Notes: generated by a model not told the origin, from the sequence alone. A stretch of 44,389 nt of DNA from Candidatus Cloacimonadota bacterium (GCA_021108395.1 JAIOQZ010000025.1:1-44389), one strand, 5' to 3'; positions 14,482 to 23,172 are shown, counted from the first letter of the stretch. Numbers and translations are program-made.

Positions 14482-16272
14482 TTATTTCGCTTTTTTGGTC
14501 AGTTTCTTGTGAATGGCGTCGGCGGCGATGCGGCCCGCGCCCATTGCCTCGATGACCGTGGCCGAGCCGGTGACGATGTCGCCGCCGGCATACACGAATT
14601 CCTTCGAGGTTTCCATCGTTTCCATGTTCACATCGATGTAGCCCCACTTGTTGCGGTTGAGGCCGGGCGTTGTGCTGAAGATGATGGGGTTGGGCCCGGT
14701 GCCGATGGCCACAATGACCATGTCGGTATCGAGGATGAATTCGCTGCCCTCGATGGGAACGGGACGGCGGCGGCCGGAGTCGTCGGGCTTGCCCAGTTTC
14801 ATCTGGATGCACTCCATGCCCTTCACCCAGTTCTGGTCGTTGCCGATATAGCGAACGGGGTTGGTGAGCAGCTTGAACTTGATGCCCTCTTCCTCGGCGT
14901 GATGAACCTCGGCGGCGCGAGCCGGCAGCTCCTTGCGTGAGCGTCTGTAAACGATGGTCACCTCTGCGGCGCCACAGCGCAAGGCGTTACGAGCGCAGTC
15001 CATGGCCACGTTGCCGCCACCCAGCACGGTAATCTTGTTGCCGCTGGGCTTGGGCGTGTCGTACTCGGGGAACTTGTATGCCTTCATCAGGTTGATGCGG
15101 GTGAGGTATTCGTTGGCCGAAAACACGTTGCACAGGTTCTCGCCGGGGATATTCATGAAGCGGGGGAGACCAGCGCCCACCCCGATGTAAACCGCATCGA
15201 AGTTTTCGAGCAGTTCGTCAACGGTGTAGATGGTGCCGATGACGTGGTTCAGCTCTACCTTAACGCCCAGCTTGCGCAGATAGTCGAGCTCGAAACTCAC
15301 GATGGACTTGGGCAGGCGGAACTCTGGAATGCCATAGAGCAGCACGCCGCCGGCTTCGTGAAGCGCCTCGTACATCGTTACGCCATAACCCAGCAGAACA
15401 AGGTCTGCGGCGCAGGTGATGCCACCAGGCCCAGAGCCGATGACAGCCACCCGCTGCTTGCGCTTTTTCTTGATGAGAGGCACTTTCACCAGGTCCATCT
15501 TGCGCTCGAAGTCGGCCACATAGCGTTCGAGGTTGCCGATGGCTACGGGTTCGTCGCGGATACCCAGCACGCACTTGGCCTCGCACTGGTCTTCCTGAGG
15601 GCACACGCGACCGCACACGGCTGGCAGCACATTGCGCTCCTTTATCTTCTTGGCTGCTCCGTCAATGTCGTCTTCACGCAGCAGCTTGATGAAACCGGGG
15701 ATGTCCACCGCAACGGGGCAGCCATCTACGCATAGCGGTTTTTTGCATTGCAGGCAGCGCCCGGCCTCGAGCTGGGCCAGCTCGGTGGTGAGGCCGTATG
15801 GTACCTCGACGAAGTTGTGCACCCGCAGTTTCTGATCCTGCTCCGGCATCTCCTGCCGCGGGATTTTCAGCTTGATCTGGCGTTCGTCGGCCTTGGTGAG
15901 TCCGTGCCATTCGCAGCCGTATTTCAGGCAGATGTAGAAATTGATGAGCTTGGCGAAAGCCGAGATGATGACCAGCGCCACCGGGCTGTTGCACTCTCCG
16001 CAGTTGCGCTCGTCGGTGACGAGGCTGGCATTGCACTTCGGGCAGATGAGGTCATCGAGCACGGCGCCCTCGGGCAGGTCAATCGAGCACTCCACCTCGA
16101 ATACGTCGAGGTAGGGGCTGAGACGCAGCTCGATGTCTTCACCCTTGTACTTCGCATTGAATTTGATAACGTGTTCAGTCTTTGTCTTGATGTTGAAGCT
16201 GTTGTTGCAATGTGGGCAGTAGGTGTTCAAGAATGTCTTAAACTTGAGATACTTTACGTCATAATCCAGCAT
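14482..16272 (-). CDS. nfnB: NfnB/SudA/GltD-type NAD(P)H oxidoreductase large subunit with N-terminal zinc-ribbon module
   Basis: 596 aa; NfnB/SudA/GltD proteins are usually about 465. RBS GGGGAG precedes the ATG. Residues 1-130 are an extra zinc-ribbon module: Cys19/22, Cys77/80, Cys91/94, Cys115/120 and His123. The rest is canonical: two [4Fe-4S] sites (Cys173/176/181/185 and Cys220/224/230/234), FAD site VAVIGSGPGG (275-284), NAD(P) site ITVLGGGNVAMDCA (about 414-427), and closing AGGDIVTGSATVIEAMGAGR. With the small subunit encoded 58 bp upstream it should form a ferredoxin:NAD(P)+ transhydrogenase, possibly electron-bifurcating, or a sulfide dehydrogenase. A GOGAT role is less likely because no large GOGAT subunit is present. 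The module is related to those of the protein at 17184. Confidence 0.9.
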   Translation of the reverse strand: MLDYDVKYLKFKTFLNTYCPHCNNSFNIKTKTEHVIKFNAKYKGEDIELRLSPYLDVFEVECSIDLPEGAVLDDLICPKCNASLVTDERNCGECNSPVALVIISAFAKLINFYICLKYGCEWHGLTKADERQIKLKIPRQEMPEQDQKLRVHNFVEVPYGLTTELAQLEAGRCLQCKKPLCVDGCPVAVDIPGFIKLLREDDIDGAAKKIKERNVLPAVCGRVCPQEDQCEAKCVLGIRDEPVAIGNLERYVADFERKMDLVKVPLIKKKRKQRVAVIGSGPGGITCAADLVLLGYGVTMYEALHEAGGVLLYGIPEFRLPKSIVSFELDYLRKLGVKVELNHVIGTIYTVDELLENFDAVYIGVGAGLPRFMNIPGENLCNVFSANEYLTRINLMKAYKFPEYDTPKPSGNKITVLGGGNVAMDCARNALRCGAAEVTIVYRRSRKELPARAAEVHHAEEEGIKFKLLTNPVRYIGNDQNWVKGMECIQMKLGKPDDSGRRRPVPIEGSEFILDTDMVIVAIGTGPNPIIFSTTPGLNRNKWGYIDVNMETMETSKEFVYAGGDIVTGSATVIEAMGAGRIAADAIHKKLTKKAK

Positions 16273-16330
16273 ATTCTCCCCTTATACAAAATTTAAGGCA
16301 GTCTCCCCGTTGTTTTTCGTCAGTCGCGTG

Positions 16331-17155
16331 TCACTTTATCGAGAACAGAAGCGCGTCCTTCTCCTCTTTGAGGTACATCGAGTTGCGCATGCTCAGTTCC
16401 TCGAAGTCCACCTTGTGTCCGTCAAAATCAGGGCCGTCAACACAGCAGAACTGGGTGCGATTGTCCACAGTCACTCGACATCCACCGCACATGCCGGTGC
16501 CGTCAATCATCACCGGATTGAGGCTGACCATAGTGTGCAGGTCGTGCTTCTTTGTCAGCTTGCACACATTCTGCATCATGATGATTGGCCCGATGGCATA
16601 GGCGAGTTTGATGTCATAACGCTCTTCGAGGTACTTTGCGAGGGGCTCGGTAACGAAGCCCTGCTGCCCGTGCGTTCCGTCGTCTGTGCACACGACCAGC
16701 TCGTCACACAACAGATTCATCTCGTCTTCGAGAATAAGCAAATCCTTGGTGCGAGCGCCGATAATGCCGATGACGTAGTTGCCGGCCTCTTTCATGTCTT
16801 TGACAACGTGGTGGAGGATGGCGATGCCGGTGCCGCCGCCAACGCAAATTACAGTGCCGCATTTTTCGACATGCGCCGGGCGACCCAGGGGGCCAACGAC
16901 ATCCTTGATGAAGTCGCCGGCGTCGAGTGACCGCATGAGCGCGGTTGTCTTGCCCACCACCTGGAACACGATGGTGATGACGCCGGAGAAGCGGTCAACA
17001 TCGGCGACGGTGATGGGGATGCGCTCTCCTGTTTCGTTTACACGGAGGATTACAAATTGCCCGCTCTGAATCTTGGCGGCGATTTTTGGCGCCAGGATGT
17101 CGAAGCGGATGTTCGTGCCTTGAGCCATTTCATCCTTTCGTACGATTTCAAACAT
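16331..17155 (-). CDS. nfnA: NfnA/SudB-type FNR small subunit (FAD, [2Fe-2S])
   Basis: 274 aa. Start at 17155 with GAGGAG upstream; the longer ORF to 17443 overlaps the upstream gene in another frame. The FNR-type flavin domain has RIPITVADVD (45-54) as the FAD-binding segment. The NAD(H) lobe starts at VICVGGGTGIAILHHV. The C-terminal DGTGMCGGCRVTV...CCVDGPDFDGHKVDFEEL carries the [2Fe-2S] ligands Cys223, Cys226 and Cys237 or 238, with Asp218 at the position that supplies the unusual fourth ligand in characterised NfnA. It partners with the downstream NfnB-type subunit; the two gene order and spacing are those of nfnAB/sudBA operons. Confidence 0.92.
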   Translation of the reverse strand: MFEIVRKDEMAQGTNIRFDILAPKIAAKIQSGQFVILRVNETGERIPITVADVDRFSGVITIVFQVVGKTTALMRSLDAGDFIKDVVGPLGRPAHVEKCGTVICVGGGTGIAILHHVVKDMKEAGNYVIGIIGARTKDLLILEDEMNLLCDELVVCTDDGTHGQQGFVTEPLAKYLEERYDIKLAYAIGPIIMMQNVCKLTKKHDLHTMVSLNPVMIDGTGMCGGCRVTVDNRTQFCCVDGPDFDGHKVDFEELSMRNSMYLKEEKDALLFSIK

Positions 17156-17183
17156 AAATGCGTCTCCTCGCTCTCTATTCAGA

Positions 17184-18062
17184 TTACCATTCTTCGCTGT
17201 CTTCCATGATGATATACTTGAGGTCATCATCGGAGAGGCCGTGCCAGGTGCAGCCTTTCTTGGAACAGATGTAGAAGTCAACCATGCGGGACATGGCGGC
17301 CACAGTGATGCGGGCAACGTCTGAGTTACAGCGCGGGCAGGGGTCTTCGTCCACCATGAGGCTCGAGTCGCAATGCCAGCATCTGATGTCTTCGACGGCG
17401 GTGTCCTCGGGAAGATGGATGCTCGATTTGCGGGTGAACACATTGAGATACGGGCTCAACATGAGATAGCCGATTTCGTTGTTGCCCTTCATCACCTTAA
17501 ACTTGAGCATGTCACGCTCGTTGAGGCTTTTCTTGCAGTGCGGACAGAACGCATGCAGGAAGGTGCCGGACTCGATAATATCGCGATCGTCATCGTCACG
17601 CCGAGGCGGTGGGGCGGTGGGGTGTTTGGCCTTTTCCACCGCGACTGGGTCCTGTTGGCCGCGGTAGGCGAAGTCTTCATAGAAGTGGTGCAGGGCGACG
17701 TTGAGATCCTCGAACTCAATCGAGTGTTTCTCGCAACCGGCACGCGAGCAGATGCTCACCTTGCCGCCCTCGAGGAGGTGAACTGGCACCAGCGGGGCGT
17801 TACAGGCATAGCAATTCTTGGTGGCCAGAAGCTGCTGTTTACAGTGAGGGCAAAAGAATTGGGCGATTTCTTCATCTCGCACGTTCACGGTAGCCTCGTA
17901 GTTGTAGCTTCCGTAGATGGAACTCAGCCAGATTTCGCCTTGCCCGGCCTCCACACTGATCTGAAGCTTGACGCCGGGCTTGGTATCGATCAGTTTGTTC
18001 TCATCCATCAGCGAGGCGCCGCAGAGCGGGCATTTTACCCGAAGCGAAACGTAGTTAACCAT
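17184..18062 (-). CDS. Tandem zinc-ribbon protein of the NfnAB-type operon
   Basis: 292 aa, cytoplasmic. Two modules of about 105-115 residues joined by an acidic/proline linker (about 148-162, PPPRRDDDDRD). Module 1: Cys11/14, Cys71/74, Cys84/87, Cys105/110 and His113. Module 2: Cys173/176, Cys228/231, Cys242/245, Cys266/271 and His274. Between the first and second cysteine pairs is a beta-rich stretch; in module 2 it reads LSPYLNVF, almost identical to LSPYLDVF in the N-terminal extension of the NfnB-like subunit, and both modules end YIC...GC.WHGL. RBS AGGAG; 28 bp from nfnA. First gene of the operon. I do not know a named family. A structural or electron-carrier role is possible, but the spacing fits zinc better than heme or Fe-S. 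Inferred partner: the NfnAB complex. Confidence 0.85.
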   Translation of the reverse strand: MVNYVSLRVKCPLCGASLMDENKLIDTKPGVKLQISVEAGQGEIWLSSIYGSYNYEATVNVRDEEIAQFFCPHCKQQLLATKNCYACNAPLVPVHLLEGGKVSICSRAGCEKHSIEFEDLNVALHHFYEDFAYRGQQDPVAVEKAKHPTAPPPRRDDDDRDIIESGTFLHAFCPHCKKSLNERDMLKFKVMKGNNEIGYLMLSPYLNVFTRKSSIHLPEDTAVEDIRCWHCDSSLMVDEDPCPRCNSDVARITVAAMSRMVDFYICSKKGCTWHGLSDDDLKYIIMEDSEEW

Positions 18063-18141
18063 AGTGATGTCTCCTCTCGCGTGTGAACTCGGCCTTTCGA
18101 GGAACCACCCGAAGAAGCCTGTTACTCTCTTTATTGGCTGA

Positions 18142-18159
18142 TTGACGGGAGTGCGTCAA
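18142..18159. promoter_or_regulatory. Inverted-repeat operator/promoter candidate upstream of zinc-ribbon/NfnAB operon
   Basis: TTGACG-N6-CGTCAA is a perfect 6-bp inverted repeat, 80-97 bp upstream of the operon's first ATG. The minus-strand TTGACG could also be a -35 box, but the matching -10 is weak (CAATAA after 17 bp). Nothing else is clear in 18063-18230. Confidence 0.35.
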
Positions 18160-18230
18160 GTAAAAAGTGATGAGAAGGGGATAATGGCGGGGAGAAGGGG
18201 GACGATCAACTAAGGCGTGGTGTTCTGTGA

Positions 18231-19182
18231 TTATTCATTTGTGCCGAGAAAGTAAATTGGCTGTAATGGCATTAGGTTCTTCTCTTCATCGGATAATTGT
18301 GAGTAATAATCTTTCCACAATCCAATAAACGCGTCACCATCAATAAGTCTAACGTGGGTTTGAGAATCTCTCGCACATCTCTCAGCATCTCGTGTAAATT
18401 TCCCTGAAGTGACAAACAACCCAATATCACCAGTGTTATTCAAAAGGCCAAGAAGGCTTCGAACATCATCCACTATTATGGATGAATCCGGTCTGTGTTT
18501 CACTTGAACTTTTATCTTTGGTGCTTGTGCTCCTAGCGGATCTTTATAAGCTACCACATCAATGCCACCATCCTTGCCTTTTGGTGATATAAAAGGAGTG
18601 TAATAGCCCATGGCTCGAAGAAGAGCTGCGGTTAGGTCTTGAAATTCATAAGGATTTTTGTTCCGAATAAATTCCTTTATTCCTTCAATTGCGCTTTCTT
18701 CAAGCTGTTCTATCATTGCCTTTTGATTAGGTCTATCTTCTATTCCTTCCTCTTCAGTATCTGCCTTTCTCTTTTTGTCCCAAACTTGATATTTCTTCGT
18801 AGCACTTTCGAGGAGGGCTACTGCTCCCAAAGAAATTGCATTTTCTCCTTCCCCTGATAAGATACCATATTCCGTTTTGCTTTCGTAGATAGCCCGCCTT
18901 TGAACAGTCGATGGAAAAAAAATGAAGTATTGATTGCCACCTTATATACCCCGTTTTCTCGTATCGTTCCTGTTCCCAATCATTAAGTTCAATTCTATGC
19001 GGGATTGAATCAACAATTTCTTTGATCGGCAACTCTCCCCCCGCTTCATTTAGTATTTCGAAGGTCGCGAAAATTGTCTTTGCAGCACAACTCACTGAAC
19101 GTGAAAGTTTCTCGATTCCCTTATACTTGTTTGAATTCACACTTGACCTCCAAGAACTGAGAATTTCCAATAAGTCTTTCAT
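18231..19182 (-). pseudogene. mrr: Frameshifted Mrr-type restriction endonuclease
   Basis: Two overlapping frames together make one Mrr protein. The first (start 19182) encodes residues about 1-112, with the winged-helix Mrr N-domain (ILNEAGGELPIKEIVDSIPH...GYIRWQSILHFF...AGYLRKQNGIWYLIRG). The second frame, joined near 18851-18854, continues EGENAISLGAVALLESATKKY and the PD-(D/E)xK nuclease domain: GKDGGIDVVAY, IKVQVKH, GDIGLFVTSGKFTRDAE and VRLIDGDAFIGLW, ending at 18231. The shift sits in a GGGG run (minus strand), one base too many. It may be a real inactivation, programmed slippage or a sequencing error. AT-rich, without a methylase neighbour; probably horizontally acquired. Mrr cuts methylated foreign DNA. 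Confidence 0.8.
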
Positions 19183-19361
19183 TTGTAGAATACGATCGAC
19201 CTTGAAATATAACTACTTCTGACGTTCGTTTTGTCAAGCGTAATTCACTGAAACTTGTCAATGCCCGATTTCCCCGCTGTCCTCTCCCTCGCATTTTCAT
19301 TGACATCAATCCCCAGCTATAGGTAGCCTGCAACACACATAAAAAGCAAGGGGATTCGACT

Positions 19362-20303
19362 ATGCGCTGGATATTACTCACAGCTTTGCTCGCAACAGCA
19401 TTAATGGGGTGCAACATGAAACAGCCTTCGACGGAAACAGAAAAGATCATCGCCGCCATGTGGGACTACAACGACCCGGCGGCCACTGAAGCCCGCTTTC
19501 TCGCCTGGCTCGACTCGACCGGCGCCGAGCAGCCATTGCAAGACCGGCTGATGGTGCGCACTCAGATTGCCCGTACATACAGCTTGCGCGGCAATTTCGA
19601 CGAGGCCCACGCCACCCTCGACGACATCGAGAATGAGATAACCAGCGGCATGATCGCTGTTCGGGTGCACTACGACCTCGAACGCGGTCGCGCCTTCAAC
19701 TCAGCGGGCGAAGCAGACAAGGCTGTTCCGTTGTTCATCGACGCCTGGGAAGTGGCCGGCAAGGCCGGTCTTGAACGACCCGCAATCGACGCGGCGCACA
19801 TGCTGGGCATCGCCGCTCCGCCGGAGCTGCAACTGGACTGGAACCTGAAAGCTCTCGCTATGGTCGAGGAGTCTTCCGACAGCGCCGTGAAGGGTTGGCT
19901 GGGGCCGATGTACAACAACATCGGCTGGACATACCACGACAGCGGCGAATTCGAGAGCGCACTGGATTACTTTCGCAAGGGCTACGCTTGGCGGATCGAG
20001 GTGGACGACGCACCTGGCGCTCGCATCGCTAAGTGGACAGTGGGGCGCGTGTTGCGCTCGCTTGATCGGCTGGACGAAGCGCTAACGCTTCAGATCGAGC
20101 TCGAGCAGGAGTCCAAGGACGCCGGTCAGCCGGTGGACGGCTTCAACTGCGAGGAACTGGGCGAGCTATACCTGGCGCTGGAACAGCCGGACATGGCCGT
20201 GCGCTACTTTCGTCAGGCGCACGAGATACTCTCGCAAGACCAGTGGTTGGTGGCCAACGAATCCGACCGCCTGGCGCGACTGAAAGAACTGGGCGGGGAA
20301 TAG
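19362..20303 (+). CDS. TPR-repeat lipoprotein
   Basis: 313 aa. Signal peptide with lipobox LMGC at about 14-17, then a helical protein with TPR-like pairs: ARTYSLRGNFDEAHATLDDI, YNNIGWTYHDSGEFESALDY followed by FRKGYAW, VGRVLRSLDRLDEALTLQIE, and LGELYLALEQPDMAVRYFRQ followed by AHEIL. RBS AAGGGGATTCGACT. Likely outer-membrane or periplasmic scaffold. malQ follows after 74 bp with its own promoter. No specific partner can be read from the sequence. Confidence 0.88.
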   Translation: MRWILLTALLATALMGCNMKQPSTETEKIIAAMWDYNDPAATEARFLAWLDSTGAEQPLQDRLMVRTQIARTYSLRGNFDEAHATLDDIENEITSGMIAVRVHYDLERGRAFNSAGEADKAVPLFIDAWEVAGKAGLERPAIDAAHMLGIAAPPELQLDWNLKALAMVEESSDSAVKGWLGPMYNNIGWTYHDSGEFESALDYFRKGYAWRIEVDDAPGARIAKWTVGRVLRSLDRLDEALTLQIELEQESKDAGQPVDGFNCEELGELYLALEQPDMAVRYFRQAHEILSQDQWLVANESDRLARLKELGGE

Positions 20304-20323
20304 ACGCCGGCCACATTTTTTCG

Positions 20324-20351
20324 TTTACAATATCTACCGCCGTGCTATCAT
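20324..20351 (+). promoter_or_regulatory. Sigma-70-type promoter of malQ
   Basis: TTTACA (20324-20329), 16-bp spacer, TATCAT (20346-20351). Predicted start of transcription is about 20 nt before the malQ ATG at 20378. Confidence 0.6.
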
Positions 20352-20377
20352 GTCATAAACGAACTTGTGAGGTTTTC

Positions 20378-21850
20378 ATGGACAGACAGTGCGGCATTCT
20401 TTTGCATCCCACATCCCTGCCGGGCGACGCCACAACCGGTGGGTTCGCCACCGGCGATCTGGGCGACAGCGCCTACCGCTTCGTTGACTGGCTTGAGGCT
20501 TCGGGCGCAAAGCTGTGGCAGACGCTCCCGCTCAACTACCCCGGCTGGGGCTTTTCGCCCTACTCGGCGCTCAGCGCCTTTGCCGGCAATCCCTGGCTTA
20601 TCAGCATCGACAGGCTGGTGAAGGAAGGCCTGCTGAACGCGAGCGACATACCCAGTCGCCCGAGCGCAGGGGGCAGCCAGGCTCGGTTCGAGGCCGCCGT
20701 TGCCTACAAAGAGCCACTGCTGCGCCGCGCCTGGGACAACTGCGTTACGGTCAGTCCCCTGCACGATAGCTTCGAGGTGTTCTGTCAGCAACACCAGCAC
20801 TGGCTCGACGACTTTGCCGCTTTCATGTCGTTGCGGCACGTCTGCGGTGACAAGCCGTGGAACACCTGGGGCATGCCGCGTCCCAAAGCGCTGTCGCATT
20901 GCTATCGCAACCTCAAGCAGGAGATGGACTACCACAAGTTTGTGCAGTTCCTGTTTCATCGCCAGTGGTTTGCCCTGCGCGAATACGCCAACCGCAAAGG
21001 CATCGCCATCGTCGGCGACATCCCTATCTACGTGAGCTATGACAGCGCCGATGTCTGGAGCCACCAGTCGCTGTTTCACCTCGACTCCGAGGGCGAGCCG
21101 ACCCTCGTGGCCGGGGTTCCGCCAGACTACTTCAGCGAGACTGGCCAGCTATGGGGCAACCCCATATACCGCTGGGACAAGATGCAGAAGCACGGTTTCA
21201 GTTGGTGGATGGAGCGCGTTGCACACCTCATGCAGCTCGTTGACTGGATTCGCATTGACCATTTCATCGGCTTCGTGCGTTACTGGGCTATTCCAGCATA
21301 CGCCGAGACAGCGGCAGGTGGTGAATATCACCAGGGGCCCGGCGAGAGCTTCTTCGAGACGCTCACAGGACGCTTTCATAACGTGCGCGTAATGGCCGAG
21401 GACTTGGGAGTGCTGACGCCCGATGTAACCGCGCTGAAAGACCGCTTTGGCCTGCCGGGCATGAAGGTGCTGCATTTCTTGTTTCACGAGCCAGACCCGC
21501 TCGATTTCCCGTCCAACACCGTCCTATACACCGGCACTCACGACAACGATACCACCGTCGGCTGGTTTGCCGACATCAAGCAGAACGATCCTGAGCTGTG
21601 TGAACAGGTGAAGAACAAGCTTCCGGGAGTGCATCCTGACATCGTCTGGGATATGATGGAGTACGCCTGCGGCTCGGCGGCGCGATACACCATCTTTCCA
21701 ATGCAGGATATTCTCGAGCTGGGCAGCGCCGCCCGCATGAACGTTCCAGGGCAGGCCACAGGCAACTGGGGATGGCGGCTCAAGCCGGGGCAATGCACGA
21801 TGGAACACGCTGAACGTGTGCGAGGGATGCTGGCTCGTCACGGTCGGTAA
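20378..21850 (+). CDS. malQ: 4-alpha-glucanotransferase (amylomaltase, GH77)
   Basis: 490 aa from the ATG at 20378 (GTGAGG upstream); the longer frame overlaps the TPR gene. GH77 signatures: GILLHPTSLPG (6-16), WQTLPLNYPGWGFSPYSALS, GDIPIYVSYDSADVW, GVPPDYFSETGQLWGNPIY, nucleophile Asp294 in WIRIDHFIGF, acid/base Glu341 in MAEDLGVLTPDV and transition-state Asp389 in YTGTHDNDT. It transfers 1,4-glucan segments between maltodextrins during glycogen or maltose use. Length is normal for the bacterial short form. A strong hairpin follows the stop. Confidence 0.96.
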   Translation: MDRQCGILLHPTSLPGDATTGGFATGDLGDSAYRFVDWLEASGAKLWQTLPLNYPGWGFSPYSALSAFAGNPWLISIDRLVKEGLLNASDIPSRPSAGGSQARFEAAVAYKEPLLRRAWDNCVTVSPLHDSFEVFCQQHQHWLDDFAAFMSLRHVCGDKPWNTWGMPRPKALSHCYRNLKQEMDYHKFVQFLFHRQWFALREYANRKGIAIVGDIPIYVSYDSADVWSHQSLFHLDSEGEPTLVAGVPPDYFSETGQLWGNPIYRWDKMQKHGFSWWMERVAHLMQLVDWIRIDHFIGFVRYWAIPAYAETAAGGEYHQGPGESFFETLTGRFHNVRVMAEDLGVLTPDVTALKDRFGLPGMKVLHFLFHEPDPLDFPSNTVLYTGTHDNDTTVGWFADIKQNDPELCEQVKNKLPGVHPDIVWDMMEYACGSAARYTIFPMQDILELGSAARMNVPGQATGNWGWRLKPGQCTMEHAERVRGMLARHGR

Positions 21851-21874
21851 GACAGGGGCGCCGCCCCTGCCTTA
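21848..21874. terminator. Hairpin terminator between malQ and convergent lipoproteins
   Basis: TAAG-A-CAGGGGC, loop GCC, GCCCCTG-C-CTTA: a stem of 11 pairs with one mismatch, beginning inside the malQ stop codon region. A second hairpin (TAACACGC/GCGCGTTA, about 21873-21891) adjoins the stop of the minus-strand lipoprotein. No long T-tract. Confidence 0.55.
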
Positions 21875-21888
21875 ACACGCTGGGCGCG

Positions 21889-22656
21889 TTACTGTACGCC
21901 TGTCTCCAACTTGAACCAGGGATCGATGTAGGAGTCGCTGTTGCTGCCGGGCCACAGATACATGCGCCCGTTTTCGTCCACTATCTTGAAGGTCAACTTG
22001 TGGGCCCAGTCTTCATCCTCGCCCAGAATTATTGCCTCCACCTCTCTCGTGGCAGGATCGATTTTGCCCACGACAAAGGACTCGAGACCGTATGCGTTGC
22101 AACTGTAATCGTCTTTGTCGATGCCTTTCTGGCGACAGTACGCGGGTGAAATGTATGAGAGCAGAAGTGGCTCGTTGTAGTAATCGTCGATCATTTTTTG
22201 CAGGAATTCGTCAACCAGCGCTTTCTCTTCCTGTCCCACATTTATCTGCACAGTAAACCAGGGATCGACGTAATCCCAATCGTATTGCGCGGGGACGAAA
22301 TAGAGACGGCCATCCTCTTTGATGAGCCGGAAGGTGAGCAGGTGCTGCCAGGCGTCCTGCGAGCCATACAACATCACGCCGAGGTCACCCGATTTGTGGT
22401 CATACGAGGCGACTTCCCAGCGATCGGGGGAGTAGGAATTGCACCTGGCCACCTTCATATCGACGCCGAGTTTGGCCATCGCTTCGGGGGAGACGTAACC
22501 CAGCAAGAGTTCATTGTCGTCGAAGTTGTCGCGCATGTCGTTCATGAAGGCATCGACGTAGGCGGTTTCCGTCACGCCATCCGTCGAGAACCCTCCGGTG
22601 CATGACGCAACCAGAACGGCTACGGAAAGAATCACAATGCATCGCAGTGTTTTCAT
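21889..22656 (-). CDS. Lipoprotein with two copies of an uncharacterised domain
   Basis: 255 aa. Signal peptide with lipobox VASC at about 16-19. Two copies of a domain of about 110 residues: about 30-138 (AYVDAFMNDMRDNFDDNELLL...NSYSPDRWEVASYD... ending DGRLYFVPAQYDWDYVDPWF) and about 145-252 (ALVDEFLQKMIDDYYNEPLLL...NAYGLESFVVGKID... ending NGRMYLWPGSNSDSYIDPWF). Both share the closing GR(L/M)Y..P....Y(V/I)DPWF. The upstream lipoprotein at 22675 has one more copy. The domain is reminiscent of small NTF2-like or snoaL-like folds, but I do not recognise it. Second gene of a two-gene unit, 18 bp apart. Confidence 0.85.
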   Translation of the reverse strand: MKTLRCIVILSVAVLVASCTGGFSTDGVTETAYVDAFMNDMRDNFDDNELLLGYVSPEAMAKLGVDMKVARCNSYSPDRWEVASYDHKSGDLGVMLYGSQDAWQHLLTFRLIKEDGRLYFVPAQYDWDYVDPWFTVQINVGQEEKALVDEFLQKMIDDYYNEPLLLSYISPAYCRQKGIDKDDYSCNAYGLESFVVGKIDPATREVEAIILGEDEDWAHKLTFKIVDENGRMYLWPGSNSDSYIDPWFKLETGVQ

Positions 22657-22674
22657 AGAACCTCCGCTGGGCAG

Positions 22675-23106
22675 CTAATTTTCGATGTAGGAACGCACCT
22701 CGAACCAGGGGTCAACGAACACATCGCTGTGGCGGCCTGGCATGAGGTAGAGCCGGCCCTCGTTCTTGACAAGCTTAAACACCAGTTCGTGCACCCACGA
22801 GTTGTCCTCGCCCCAGATATGTGTAGTGATCAAGCCGGTGCTCGGGTCATATTCCTCGATACTGAACCCCACCGGCGAATAGCTGTTTACTTGGTAGGCG
22901 TCGACTTCGATGGCGTTTGACTGCAAGTATTCGGGCGCCAGGAAGACGAACATCTCCGCGTCGTTCTCGTTGTTGTTGATCATCAGCGTGAGAAAGCGGC
23001 TGACGAATTCCTGTTCGTCCACTCCGTCACGAGATAGTTTATTGATTGTGCCGCAGGCGGTAACCATGAAAAGCAGCAGAACAACAATGCAAGCCAGACG
23101 TTTCAT
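22675..23106 (-). CDS. Single-domain lipoprotein paralogous to downstream gene
   Basis: 143 aa. Signal peptide with lipobox VTAC at about 15-18. One copy of the domain repeated in the next gene: FVSRFLTLMINNNENDAEMF, APEYLQSNAIEVDAYQVNSY, and closing EGRLYLMPGRHSDVFVDPWF. RBS GGAGG upstream. A consensus promoter lies at 23173-23199. No catalytic residues are evident. Confidence 0.85.
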   Translation of the reverse strand: MKRLACIVVLLLFMVTACGTINKLSRDGVDEQEFVSRFLTLMINNNENDAEMFVFLAPEYLQSNAIEVDAYQVNSYSPVGFSIEEYDPSTGLITTHIWGEDNSWVHELVFKLVKNEGRLYLMPGRHSDVFVDPWFEVRSYIEN

Positions 23107-23172
23107 TTATCCTCCGATATGAATGCTCCGACAAAGTGAGCATACGTGCAATATTAACACTTACTATCAATT

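Noticed and set aside
14435-14812. Upstream extension of the DUF2807 lipoprotein
   Set aside because: It lies inside the nfnB-like gene in another frame; the signal peptide and GGAGG define the start at 14434.
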